Notes under the pieces: generated by a model
Seen by the model: only the letters and a program-made list of their open reading frames with translations
Database searches by the model: none
What the model was told of the DNA's origin: nothing
Made by a program: the position numbers and the translations under genes
Source: Synechococcus sp. WH 5701
GTDB taxonomy: Bacteria > Cyanobacteriota > Cyanobacteriia > PCC-6307 > Cyanobiaceae
Assembly: GCF_000153045.1 (NCBI RefSeq)
Contig: NZ_CH724160.1
Location: forward strand, 311,142 to 375,141
Direction of reading: 5' to 3'
DNA length: 64,000 nt
Part shown: positions 46,741 to 56,512 of the stretch, piece by piece
Position numbering within the stretch: the stretch's first letter is position 1
Layout: the number at the start of each line of letters is the position of its first letter

Positions 46741-46798
46741 AGCAAGTACCCTTGATTGAGCCTTCGTCACATCCAGTGGCTCCAGCGCCCGTCAGCTC
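46717..46798 (+). repeat. Copy 1 of a direct repeat (tetR promoter and start)
   Basis: This segment includes the second operator and the first 16 codons of the TetR gene. A diverged second copy lies at 47596-47676. Both share CAnCACTACAGACCGTT near the front and an identical 25-base core (46762-46786 and 47638-47662) covering the codons for SSHPVAPAP. The repeat therefore came from a duplication of the regulator's 5' region. Confidence 0.8.
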
Positions 46799-47405
46799 CA
46801 GCACCACCACCAGCTCCGGTAAGCGCGAGCAACTGGTGGACGCGGCCCTGGAACTCTTCGGACGAGACGGCTACCGGGCGGTGGGCATCGAGGCGGTGCT
46901 GCAGCGGGCCGGGGTCGCCAAGATGACCCTTTACAAGCACTTCCGCTCCAAAGAAGACCTGATCGCGGCGGCGTTGAACCGTCGGGCCGCGGAGATCAGC
47001 GCCGAAATCAGCGCCAAGGTGGCCGCCGCCTCCAGCCCCACGGAGCGGATCCTGGCGCTGTTCGACTGGCTCGAGAGCTGGTTCCGCTCCCCCGGGTTCC
47101 ATGGCTGCCTGTTCCTCAAGGCCGCCAGCGAGTACCCCAATCCCGGCGATCTGCCGCGGCAGGCGGCGGAAGCGTTCAAGTCCTCCTGCCGTGAGCTGCT
47201 GCTTGAGCTCTGCAGCGCCCTGCCAGGGGCGGTACCGGCGGCTACCACTCAGCTGGCAGCACAACTGGAGCTATTGATCGAGGGCGCCACCGTGGTGGCC
47301 TTTCTGCAACGTCAGCCGGATGCGGCCACCACGGCCCGCCGGGCAGCGGCGCTGCTGATCAACGCCAGTCCAGGCGGCAGCTCAGTGCTATCGAGCCGAG
47401 GATGA
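46752..47405 (+). CDS. TetR family transcriptional repressor
   Basis: The 217-residue protein has a TetR DNA-binding domain at about residues 24-70 (KREQLVDAALELFGRDGYRA, then VLQRAGVAKMTLYKHFRSKE) and a helical ligand domain. TetR proteins repress nearby genes until a ligand binds. It is divergent from the GST and PNPOx-like pair across two palindromic operators, so it should regulate both them and itself. The ATG follows the operator at 46727-46740 closely. Confidence 0.92.
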   Translation: MIEPSSHPVAPAPVSSSTTTSSGKREQLVDAALELFGRDGYRAVGIEAVLQRAGVAKMTLYKHFRSKEDLIAAALNRRAAEISAEISAKVAAASSPTERILALFDWLESWFRSPGFHGCLFLKAASEYPNPGDLPRQAAEAFKSSCRELLLELCSALPGAVPAATTQLAAQLELLIEGATVVAFLQRQPDAATTARRAAALLINASPGGSSVLSSRG

Positions 47406-47447
47406 CGGTCAAAGCCCTTCCATTACCGTGATCTCCCAGCCGCCCCG

Positions 47448-47676
47448 GTGAACCGCGCCGAGAAGCTGGTGATCGATGACATCCGCTACGTCAGCAAGGA
47501 CGGGGCCGAAACCTCGGTGATGTTCGAGGTGGTGATGTACCGCTACATCGACGAAGTCGGCCGGAAGCCATACAGAAATCCCGGCTGGTGGACCACAGCA
47601 CTACAGACCGTTTGGCCTTCAAGCACGCTGGCTTCAGCTTCGTCACATCCAGTGGCTCCAGCCCCCCTCAGCACCG
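47448..47676 (+). pseudogene. Truncated CDS joined to a decayed copy of the tetR start
   Basis: A GTG-started frame encodes MNRAEKLVIDDIRYVSKDGA then VMFEVVMYRYIDEVGRK, a protein-like start I cannot assign. After about 45 codons it enters a copy of the tetR promoter and start, seen as ASSHPVAPAPL in the translation. The first gene was probably truncated when that piece inserted or recombined. The chimaeric frame continues to 47768, ending in unrelated sequence. Function unlikely. Confidence 0.5.
47596..47676 (+). repeat. Copy 2 of the tetR-start direct repeat (degenerate)
   Basis: This copy keeps CACTACAGACCGTTTGG, a damaged operator, and the identical 25-base core at 47638-47662. It lies about 880 bases from copy 1 in the same orientation. 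The operator arms are mutated (GGCCT in place of GGTCT), so binding is doubtful. Confidence 0.75.
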
Positions 47677-48105
47677 GCGGCGGTCCTGCAGATTGCTGCC
47701 TTCACAATGGCTTTGTTGTCCCTGTTGTGCGCTGGTGCAAACGCCCCATCCCTGAGCTCTGCTGCTGACCCTGGCGGCCGTCGTGGCTGGCTGTCAGGGC
47801 GTACCCACGCCTCAGGCCAAGGCTGTGACTAGCAAACAACCGTAGTGAGAGCGGGGTTGCGGAGGAAGCGGCAGGAAAGGCTCACGGTAGATCACGTCCA
47901 GCGCAGAGCCTAGAACTTACCAGGCAATGAAGCAGCTGCAAGCATAACAATCATCCTGGCTTACGACAATTTCTTGCAGAACAGCTCTCTGGCCTCATGC
48001 AGCGGCAAACAGGTGAATAGTGAATTCCCTGCTCCGGCATTCGTCAGTCCCAGGCCTGCGTTGGGGCTCAGTTGAGCTCCGCAAGAAAGGAGGCCTCAGA
48101 GACGA
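47677..48105. other. Intergenic region with a small lipoprotein-like fragment
   Basis: From about 47762 the plus strand reads LLLTLAAVVAGCQGVPTPQA and ends at a TAG (47843-47845). LAAVVAGC is a good lipobox, but an in-frame stop just upstream removes any start, so it looks like a broken small lipoprotein gene. The rest, up to 48105, shows no gene, repeat or terminator I can support. Confidence 0.35.
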
Positions 48106-49134
48106 TCAATCTCCATAGGCAACTTGACAGGCTGCATTCAGCAGCTGAGCCTCCTCAGCTGTTTCAGGTGTGCGCCCATTGAGGGTGCCCTGCTTACAGT
48201 CGGCTGTGAACTCCACCAGATTTGAGCCGCTGTTGGCAGCAAAGGTAATGCTGTCGGTGCCGACAGGCTCAACACTGGGGTAGTACAGCTCGTAGCTCGT
48301 CTCGGGCACCTCGATGTAGGTGACCTGATTGTCAATGGCATCATCCACCAAGCTGGTGATGGCGGCGGTGGTGGCCAAAGCGCCGACACCCCAGGCCACG
48401 GATCGGGCACCCCACCAGCCCCAGGGCGGAGAACTCCAGCCGCCATACCAGCCGTAGGTCCAGGGGCGAGCAGCGCCCCAGCCAGGTCGGGCCCATCCGG
48501 ACCAGGTGTTGTCCCAGCGGTTGTCGGCACGATCCCCCCTCAGGTCGGTGCGATCCGAGACCCGATCACTGCGGTTGTCCTGCCGGTCAGTGCTGCGGTC
48601 TGTTCGGCTCGACTGGCGGGTATCGGTGCGGTCGGTGCGCTGGTCCTGGCGGCCGCCGGCGTTGTCCTGGCGCCCCTGCTGACGGGAGGTCGAGGCATCA
48701 CGGCGATCTGCCTGGGTGGTGCTGCGATCGCTCTGCCGGGCCCCGGCATTGGTCTGACGCTGGCCTTGTCCGCTGACGGACCGCGAGCTGCCCGTGGACG
48801 TTGACCGCGGCGAGGAGGACCGTGACGAGCCGCTGCTCCAGCCACCGGAAGGTTTCTGACTGCCGCGGAACGAACTGCCACCGCCGCTGTATGTGCTGAA
48901 ACCGGTACGACCACTGGAGCCTCCGCTGCGCCCGCCACCAGAGCTGCGGCCACCTCCACCACCGCCGCGACTTCCGCCGCCGCCGCGTCCGCCGCCACCC
49001 CGGGCGATCTGGAACTCATCAACGCTGGCGGCATCAGCCGAGTTGAGCCCTGAGGCAGCCGCGGAGTCAATCGGCGGTAATGCCAGCGCAAACCCAAGGC
49101 ATGCAGCGGTACCCAGTCGAAGGAATCGTTTCAT
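48106..49134 (-). CDS. Secreted Gly/Ser/Arg/Asp-rich protein with a C-terminal two-cysteine domain
   Basis: The protein of about 342 residues has a signal peptide (FLRLGTAACLGFALALPP, cleavage near AAASG), then low-complexity Gly/Ser and later alternating Arg/Asp blocks (RTDRTDTRQSSRTDRSTDRQ), and ends in a domain with DCKQGTLNGRTPETAEEAQL and AACQVAYG shared with the protein at 13171. The Arg/Asp region resembles disordered, charge-balanced linkers. ATGA overlap with the gene at 49131 shows translational coupling. Surface or extracellular role inferred. Confidence 0.72.
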   Translation of the reverse strand: MKRFLRLGTAACLGFALALPPIDSAAASGLNSADAASVDEFQIARGGGGRGGGGSRGGGGGGRSSGGGRSGGSSGRTGFSTYSGGGSSFRGSQKPSGGWSSGSSRSSSPRSTSTGSSRSVSGQGQRQTNAGARQSDRSTTQADRRDASTSRQQGRQDNAGGRQDQRTDRTDTRQSSRTDRSTDRQDNRSDRVSDRTDLRGDRADNRWDNTWSGWARPGWGAARPWTYGWYGGWSSPPWGWWGARSVAWGVGALATTAAITSLVDDAIDNQVTYIEVPETSYELYYPSVEPVGTDSITFAANSGSNLVEFTADCKQGTLNGRTPETAEEAQLLNAACQVAYGD

Positions 49135-49631
49135 TGCTCGATCGCCTCCCGGAGACGACGGCATCCCTCATCAAAACAGACAATATCGACTCGTCCATTG
49201 GTGCCGAAGCTGAGGCCCACCAGATCTCGACCGGCGTAGGTCCGCCCGGCTTCCTCACGAACACTGTTGAGGTAGTTGGGATTGACCACACAGAAGGCGC
49301 GGTCGTTGAAGCAGAGTTGGTTGGTGTTGAAGCGGATGGAAGCGTTGCGGGCCGGGGTCCAGGCGCCAGTGGCAGGATTCAGGCCCTCAATCCGCACATA
49401 AGGATCATCGAAGACCCGGTAGGTCACCTTGGTGGCCCCGATCTTGTGGCGATACTCAGTGGACTCTCCCACGTCCACGGCCTCCACCGTGCAGGGGACG
49501 GGGGCAGCGCCCTTGAGGGAGCACGTGGTGGTGATGGTATAAAGCGACTGGGCCATGACGGCGCCAGGCAAGGCAACGCCCCCCAACAAGACCGCACTGC
49601 CGAAGGGAATCAGAAATCGAAACCGGGTCAT
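49131..49631 (-). CDS. Secreted protein with conserved cysteines, unknown family
   Basis: The protein of about 166 residues has a signal peptide (FRFLIPFGSAVLLGGVALPG, cleaved near VMAQS) and a mature domain with cysteines in TTTCSLKGAAPVPCTVEAV, NQLCFNDRAFCVVNPNY and DIVCFDEGCRRLREAIEQ, giving three likely disulfides. The ATG at 49631 fits the signal peptide; the longer frame to 49799 does not. It is upstream of, and coupled by ATGA to, the Gly/Arg-rich secreted protein gene. Function unknown. Confidence 0.7.
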   Translation of the reverse strand: MTRFRFLIPFGSAVLLGGVALPGAVMAQSLYTITTTCSLKGAAPVPCTVEAVDVGESTEYRHKIGATKVTYRVFDDPYVRIEGLNPATGAWTPARNASIRFNTNQLCFNDRAFCVVNPNYLNSVREEAGRTYAGRDLVGLSFGTNGRVDIVCFDEGCRRLREAIEQ

Positions 49632-49824
49632 GGAGGGAGCAGGGGAGTGGGTGGGCAGGGCTGATGGTTTCAAGGTGGGATGCCGTGGCGCCCCGATCAC
49701 CATTCCGTCACCGATCGCCATGGTGAGTACACGCCCAACCGTCATCAGCCCATGGCGGGCATGCTTCTCATGGGCATGCAGCTCAATGACGGGCACCAAC
49801 AGCGAGGTCGGCCAGCGGCGACGG

Positions 49825-50550
49825 TCAGGCCGAATCGAAGGTGTCCCTGAGCACGCCAGCCAGATCGCTCAGTAGCTGATCACTCCTGCCGACAAAGGAC
49901 GAGCCGTGCATGACGGCCAGGGCCTCCGGCCTGAGCTCAGCCAGTGCCTGCAGCACAGATTCCGTATGCCTGGTGTAGGGCATATAGGACGCCAGGGGAC
50001 CTTGCTGCATCTGCTCCATGCCCTGAAGTGTTGGCCCGATCAGGTCGGAGGAGGTGAGCGGAGCCACATCCCCGAAGTGATGGAACAGATCAGAACAGAA
50101 CAAGGTTTTGCTCGTCTCTTCGAACAGCAAACCGGCGTCCCACCCGTGGGGCAGGTGCGGGGAAGGGTAGAAGCGGTAGCGATACCGACCGGTGCTCAGC
50201 ACATCATCAGGGAGCATGCCGCGGGCAGGTCGTATCGAAAAGTCGTCGACACTCACGAGTTTGCCCACGAGCGTGCAGACAGGCTGGGCCTCAGGTGCCA
50301 GCTCCAGCCAATTGTTGAGGCCGCCGATCTCATCGGATTCGAAATGGCTCCAGGCGATGTACTGAAGCTTGGCGGGATCCATCAAGGTGGCCACCGCATC
50401 CCGCAGGGCAGGGAACATCCCCTTCAAGCCGGCGTGGAACAGCAATGGCTGCTCATCGCGCACCAGGAAATGGTTGAACTGCATGTCAAAGTCCGGAACA
50501 TAAATCGAAAGCCGGAACAGGTCTGGAGCAATTTCAGCAATGCTGGTCAT
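49825..50550 (-). CDS. Metallo-beta-lactamase-fold protein with a flavodiiron-type metal site
   Basis: The 241-residue protein has an MBL fold in which the usual HxHxDH reads HFESDE (AWSHFESDEIGGL), as in flavodiiron and related ODP-type domains (H-x-E-x-D). Later histidines occur in PSPHLPHGWDAGL and in LFHHFGDVAPLT. Flavodiiron proteins reduce oxygen or NO, but this one lacks the C-terminal flavodoxin domain, so its partner is unknown. It is an ODP-only protein, perhaps a diiron sensor or reductase. Confidence 0.8.
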   Translation of the reverse strand: MTSIAEIAPDLFRLSIYVPDFDMQFNHFLVRDEQPLLFHAGLKGMFPALRDAVATLMDPAKLQYIAWSHFESDEIGGLNNWLELAPEAQPVCTLVGKLVSVDDFSIRPARGMLPDDVLSTGRYRYRFYPSPHLPHGWDAGLLFEETSKTLFCSDLFHHFGDVAPLTSSDLIGPTLQGMEQMQQGPLASYMPYTRHTESVLQALAELRPEALAVMHGSSFVGRSDQLLSDLAGVLRDTFDSA

Positions 50551-51055
50551 GGCTCAAGGAATGACAATGAAAACGCTGGCATAAGTGGGCTATAGCCTCG
50601 CCATTGAGAGAGCCCAATCCTGATCTTTAGGCTAGACCCAAGAGAAGCTCATGCCCGCTGATTGTGATCAACGGGCATGAAGCTCAGAGCCTGATTGGCA
50701 CGCAAGCCCCGCCCAGGGTCGGCCGCCGCCAACACGAGCAATCCTGAACTTGCCGTGAAGTGGAGCGGAGGACAGGTCTGCAGATTCCCCTGGCAGCTCA
50801 CCGGGCAGCGCCGGAAAAGGCCCATGGGGTCGGCGACACCAGATCCGTCTTCAGGACTCTTTCAGCCGCCAGTTCCGCCTGCAGATCCAGGAGGCTGATC
50901 AGCAGTCCATCTGGGTGGTGCCTGGCCATGCCCATCGCCCGGCAGAACCCTCCCTTGCGGGTGTGGTGAGCTGCCGCTGACATCGGTGGCCTGAACTGGC
51001 ACAGGAGAGGGGGAGAGAGGCAGCGCTCCGGCGCCTGATGAAAGATCTGAAAATC
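50551..51055. other. Intergenic region with a stem-loop and no supported gene
   Basis: A perfect nine-base stem, TCATGCCCG (50649-50657) with CGGGCATGA (50672-50680), surrounds a 14-base loop; it could terminate or regulate a transcript, but no T-run follows. Short frames across 50695-50983 do not resemble known families. Nothing else stands out in these 505 bases. Confidence 0.5.
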
Positions 51056-51357
51056 ATGCGTCCTCCATCATTCCTGTTCGCTTCTGCCGTTCTCCTTGCC
51101 ACCTCAGGCCTTGGGTTATCGGCACAAGCCAAGGAGAGCCGGCCCAACATCGAAGTTTCAAGCATGATGCACGATTGCCATGGCGAAGTTGCCGCCAAGG
51201 AACGCGTCATGGTGGAGGACCGGCATGCGATTGCACCGGCTTGGCGGCCGAAAAGTTCAAGCGAAGCCCTCGCTTCATCACCACAAACCAGCCCAGCCGT
51301 CAGTCGAACGGCACCTACAACCCCAGTGGTGTGTTCAAGGGCATCGTCAAGAACTGA
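51056..51357 (+). pseudogene. Frameshifted small secreted protein
   Basis: The first frame has a clear signal peptide (SFLFASAVLLATSGLGLSAQ) and runs on with SSMMHDCHGEVAAKERVMVE. Around 51225-51245 the protein-like reading moves to another frame, giving DCTGLAAEKFKRSPRFITTN and ending GVFKGIVKN at 51357. A one-base loss would explain the shift. Together they would make a secreted protein of about 100 residues with two or more cysteines. Family unknown. Confidence 0.5.
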
Positions 51358-51384
51358 GCAGACTCCAGCCCTGGCAGCCCGCGG

Positions 51385-52551
51385 TCACTGCGGCACCAGC
51401 TTGATACTGGCGAGGGGCTGTTCCCGTTCCTGATCCACCGCCAGGCGATAGGCGCTAATGAAGTGGTTCGGGCCGATGTCTCCGGAAGCGCTCGTGAAGC
51501 CCCAGGGCTCACCAAGGTGGACGTAGATGATGTCCCTCGTTCTGGTCGGTGGCAGGGTGGGCACCAGGTCGGCCTGGTTCACAATGCGGTAGCTGTTGGG
51601 CACGAGCCGGCTGAAGGCTTCAGCGAAGGCAGGGTTGCCCAGCCGCGGTCCGGCATAGGTGTAGAGCCTCAGATTGTCTCGGAAGCTGGGGATTTTCTGG
51701 GCGATGTCGAGGGCGGCCAGGCTGGCCAGGGGTGAACCAAGACTGTGGCCGGAAACGAACAACGGCTTGGTCGGATCGAGGTGTCGCGCGGCGTCGATCA
51801 CGGGCCGGGACAGACGGGCATAGATGCTGGCGAATCCATCGTGGATGGAGCCGGCAAACTCAAGCTCCGGCACCTCCCGGGCGACCACCTGATTGGCGCG
51901 GAGGGTCTGGAACCATTCATATCCCCGCTGCGTTCCCCGCAGAACCAGCAGGTGATGGCTGGGGCCGCTCAGCACGAAGCCCCAGTACACAGGAAAGCTC
52001 CAACGGATGACCATGGCCGGGCCGGTCCGGCCGGCAAAGCCGGTGATCAACCTGCTGAGGCGATGGCTTCCTGCCAGAAGCGGATCGCGCCCACTCCTTT
52101 GATCGAGATCGATGCGCTGCTCGGCATTCACCGTTTCTGGCCCCTTGATGGAGGCAAACTGCGTGTAGCCAGAAAACCGGTCGCTATAGGTGGGCAGTCC
52201 CCGGATGGAGCCATCAAACGAAAGATTGAACTTCCCCGTGAGGTACTGTTCGGTCGCCAGCCGGCTGGCCTGGATCAACGTCTTCGAGATGGATCGATCG
52301 TAGGGGAGGTTGGGGGCTTGAAGATTCAGCCCCGCAAGGATTCGTTCCACTTCGGCCGTGGCTTCCTTGTCACCTTCGATCGCATTCGTCACGGCACGGT
52401 TCACCACATCCGGACTGTTGAGGAGCTGATCGGTGAGATCTGCCTGCTCGTATTGGAAGGACCGGCGGCGCAGGAATTCGCTCACGCCGGAGGCCGCTCC
52501 GGTGATGGCTAGCCCAGCCAGGAGCACTCGCCGTCGGCTCCACTCAGCCAT
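51385..52551 (-). CDS. Class 3 lipase-like hydrolase, Tat-exported
   Basis: The 388-residue protein starts with a twin-arginine signal (SRRRVLLAGLAITGAASG). The lipase nucleophile is in PLFVSGHSLGSPLASLAALD, and YTYAGPRLGNPAFAEAFSRL, NQADLVPTLPP and a final HFISAYRLA give the remaining catalytic and fold features of class 3 (fungal-type) lipases. It probably cleaves acylglycerols outside the cytoplasm. Its start overlaps the end of the upstream gene by eight bases. Confidence 0.88.
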   Translation of the reverse strand: MAEWSRRRVLLAGLAITGAASGVSEFLRRRSFQYEQADLTDQLLNSPDVVNRAVTNAIEGDKEATAEVERILAGLNLQAPNLPYDRSISKTLIQASRLATEQYLTGKFNLSFDGSIRGLPTYSDRFSGYTQFASIKGPETVNAEQRIDLDQRSGRDPLLAGSHRLSRLITGFAGRTGPAMVIRWSFPVYWGFVLSGPSHHLLVLRGTQRGYEWFQTLRANQVVAREVPELEFAGSIHDGFASIYARLSRPVIDAARHLDPTKPLFVSGHSLGSPLASLAALDIAQKIPSFRDNLRLYTYAGPRLGNPAFAEAFSRLVPNSYRIVNQADLVPTLPPTRTRDIIYVHLGEPWGFTSASGDIGPNHFISAYRLAVDQEREQPLASIKLVPQ

Positions 52552-53029
52552 GGTTCAGACCGGCGTCCTGCCGGCGAAAACGACGCAGAAATCCGTTCAT
52601 GAAGAACTGGTTGGCCCCGGCCCCCAGAGTCCAGCCACCGCTCATCAGGGCGGCGGATAGGGCGTAGTGATCAATCATCGGAAGCCAGGCACCCAGGAAA
52701 ACAAGCGTCGTCCAGGCGAGAATCGCAACCGCACAGGCACCCAGACCATTCATGACCCACCCCCCGATCGCGATGGGATTGGCGGTGAGGCTGAATTGCC
52801 AGTTTCGGGCGATGTCCCACAGCAGCTTCATCAACAGAACCACCGCGATCACCAGGACCGGCGTGAGGAAGGCAGGAAACATCCCCACAATCGCCAGACC
52901 GATCGCGTAATCCACCACCATTCCCTGGGCGCAGTGATAGCGGCGCGCCAGGCCTGCGGCGTCGGGAGTCCAGGAACTGGACTCTGGAGTGGCGGGGGGC
53001 ATCGACGGGATCGGGGGCATGGATGGCAT
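52544..53029 (-). CDS. Small multi-helix membrane protein
   Basis: The 161-residue protein has a proline/methionine-rich start (MPSMPPIPSMPPATP) and about three hydrophobic helices (IGLAIVGMFPAFLTPVLVIA; WVMNGLGACAVAILAWTTLV). No recognised family. It overlaps the lipase start by eight bases and lies 85 bases after the cupredoxin gene, possibly at the end of the copper operon transcript. Function unknown. Confidence 0.6.
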   Translation of the reverse strand: MPSMPPIPSMPPATPESSSWTPDAAGLARRYHCAQGMVVDYAIGLAIVGMFPAFLTPVLVIAVVLLMKLLWDIARNWQFSLTANPIAIGGWVMNGLGACAVAILAWTTLVFLGAWLPMIDHYALSAALMSGGWTLGAGANQFFMNGFLRRFRRQDAGLNHG

Positions 53030-53114
53030 GGTGTGGGGGGATCAGGCCCAGGAGATCCAGGCGACTGCGCAGGATGCTGGCGGTGGAGGGATTACGCAAG
53101 CCCGAGTACCACAA

Positions 53115-53578
53115 CTACGACGCCCTTGTTGCGCTCTGATCCACCACCTCCAGGACTCCGCGCACCATGTTCATGCCGCAGTGGAAGGGATAGACGCCAG
53201 CCTCCGTGGGCGGCAACTCCAGGCTGGTGGTGGCATCAAGGGGCAGATCAAGGGTTTTGTGGAAATCGGGGAAGATCACCTGGGCCACACAGCCGCTCGG
53301 ATCGATCCGGTGAAACGCCAGCCGCAGCGGCCGGCCGGCCTTCACTTTGATTCTTGAGGGCGCATAGCCGCCATCCACGGTGATGGTGATTTCCTGCACG
53401 CCAGCCTCGCCATCGCGGGCCGCCACACCACCGCCATGGCCGCCCAGGAACCACCACAGTTCCCAGGCGATCAGCACCACACCAACGCCGGCGACCAGGG
53501 CCTTCAGCACCACGGGCTGGTCGATGGTGCGCCAGAGCGGTTCGGCATTGATCAGCTCGGCAGCAAAGAGATTGGTCA

Positions 53579-53579
<1 letters not shown>
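53115..53579 (-). CDS. Membrane-anchored cupredoxin
   Basis: The 154-residue protein has one membrane helix (VLKALVAGVGVVLIAWELWW) and an external cupredoxin domain: GQPLRLAFHRIDPSGCVAQV-like motif (here LRLAFHRIDPSGCVAQVIF) and YPFHCGMNMVRGVLEVV with His-Cys-x-Met-type copper ligands. It would bind or hand over copper in the periplasm. Its start overlaps the CopA-like ATPase stop, so the two are coupled, suggesting a copper chaperone or acceptor role. Confidence 0.85.
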
Positions 53580-55678
<2,099 letters not shown>

Positions 55679-55684
55679 TCCTTC

Positions 55685-55717
55685 AAGCTAGGGGTGTCCA
55701 GTTAGCTGGAGAGTCAT
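55685..55717 (-). promoter_or_regulatory. MerR-type promoter candidate for copA
   Basis: On the minus strand, ATGACT, the dyad CTCCAG-CTAA-CTGGAC and TAGCTT stand in a -35/spacer/-10 arrangement with a 20-21-base spacer, like MerR-family operators. It resembles the stronger site at 56477-56508 and would let the same regulator act on copA. The -35 is weak and the second arm is imperfect. Confidence 0.5.
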
Positions 55718-55854
55718 GTCCCGTCATTTTCGTATCCTGGTTCCTGATTGTTCGCCTTTGAGCTCAGTGATGTTGGTCGCTTGCGGCGGCCGCCGAGCAT
55801 CAGGCCGACGCCGGAGATGGCAATTATCAACGTGAGAATTCCGGCAGAAGGCAT
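55714..55854 (-). CDS. Possible 46-residue single-helix protein
   Basis: An ATG-started frame encodes PSAGILTLIIAISGVGLMLGGRRKR then a polar tail. The helix plus basic stop-transfer resembles a short membrane anchor. A related hydrophobic segment (RAGILLIITALSGSIYGLML) lies just upstream in another frame, so this might be the end of a frameshifted gene. It overlaps the promoter-like site before copA. Low support. Confidence 0.3.
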   Translation of the reverse strand: MPSAGILTLIIAISGVGLMLGGRRKRPTSLSSKANNQEPGYENDGT

Positions 55855-55932
55855 CGATGTTGTTCGCCAACATCAGTCCATAGATCGAGCCCGACAGCGC
55901 GGTGATGATCAGGAGGATCCCCGCGCGTGGAG

Positions 55933-56187
55933 TCAGTTGTTCCGCAGGGCCTTGTGGAGCGCCTGCTCATTCGCACAGGGCATCCACAACGAGCCCATTG
56001 AAAAAGTGCCCTTGCACTTGAGCTCGGCGGCACGTTGTTCAGCTTCCTGCTTGGTCTTGAACATGCCCTTCACATGGGCCTCGGCGGCTGAGCTGGTGAG
56101 CAACGGGGCGAAGGCCGCCGCTGCCAGGGCCGCCAGAAGAGCCCAACGGCTGGGCTGCGGGAAGGGGCTGCTGGAGTGCGTGGTCAT
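55933..56187 (-). CDS. Secreted DUF3721 protein (a)
   Basis: The 84-residue protein has a signal peptide (RWALLAALAAAAFAPLLTSS, cleaved near AEAH) and the DUF3721 pattern MFKTKQEAEQRAAELKCKGT with FSMGSLWMPCANEQALHKAL. Two conserved cysteines flank a G-W-M-P motif. The function is unknown, but the family is repeatedly found with copper-resistance genes. It follows the second DUF3721 gene within the MerR-promoter transcript. Confidence 0.82.
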   Translation of the reverse strand: MTTHSSSPFPQPSRWALLAALAAAAFAPLLTSSAAEAHVKGMFKTKQEAEQRAAELKCKGTFSMGSLWMPCANEQALHKALRNN

Positions 56188-56233
56188 CGAGTTTGCGCGG
56201 GAATGGTCAGAGACAGCCAAGGAAACGCTGGTG

Positions 56234-56467
56234 TCACTTCTCCCGGGAGACAGCCTTCTCGTACAGATCGAAGTTCTGGCAGGGCATCCATTCCTTCCCC
56301 ATCGCGAAGGCACCGCTGCACTTGAGTTCCTTGGCTCGCTTTTCCGCAGCGGCCTGGCTCGGAAACATGTTGTTGGCCTGGGCACGGGCTGCGCTGGTAC
56401 CCAGGCAGACGCCAGCCGACAGGAGGAGAGCCAGAGCGCTGCGGTTCACGGAGTGATGGTGGAGCAA
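56234..56467 (-). CDS. Secreted DUF3721 protein (b)
   Basis: A 77-residue paralogue of the gene at 55933. The signal peptide reads SALALLLSAGVCLGTSAARA, and the mature part has MFPSQAAAEKRAKELKCSGA then FAMGKEWMPCQNFDLYEKAV. The start may be a GTG five codons inside (VNRSALALL). As the first gene after the MerR-type promoter, it is likely metal-induced. Two adjacent copies suggest a local tandem duplication. Confidence 0.82.
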   Translation of the reverse strand: MLHHHSVNRSALALLLSAGVCLGTSAARAQANNMFPSQAAAEKRAKELKCSGAFAMGKEWMPCQNFDLYEKAVSREK

Positions 56468-56476
56468 GCCTGAGTC

Positions 56477-56508
56477 AGCCTAGAGTCTCCCCAAGGGAGG
56501 AGAGTCAA
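56477..56508 (-). promoter_or_regulatory. MerR-type promoter driving the metal operon
   Basis: The minus strand carries TTGACT (-35, 56508-56503), a 20-base spacer with a near-perfect dyad (CTCTCC...GGGGAGA) and TAGGCT (-10, 56482-56477). An overlong 19-20-base spacer is the hallmark of promoters activated by MerR proteins, which twist the DNA to align the boxes. It faces the DUF3721 genes and lies four bases before the MerR gene start, so one site could serve both. Confidence 0.82.
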
Positions 56509-56512
56509 GCCC

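Noticed and set aside
50695-50983. Small open frames on both strands between the MBL gene and the frameshifted secreted protein
   Set aside because: No ribosome binding site, no family resemblance and biased composition.
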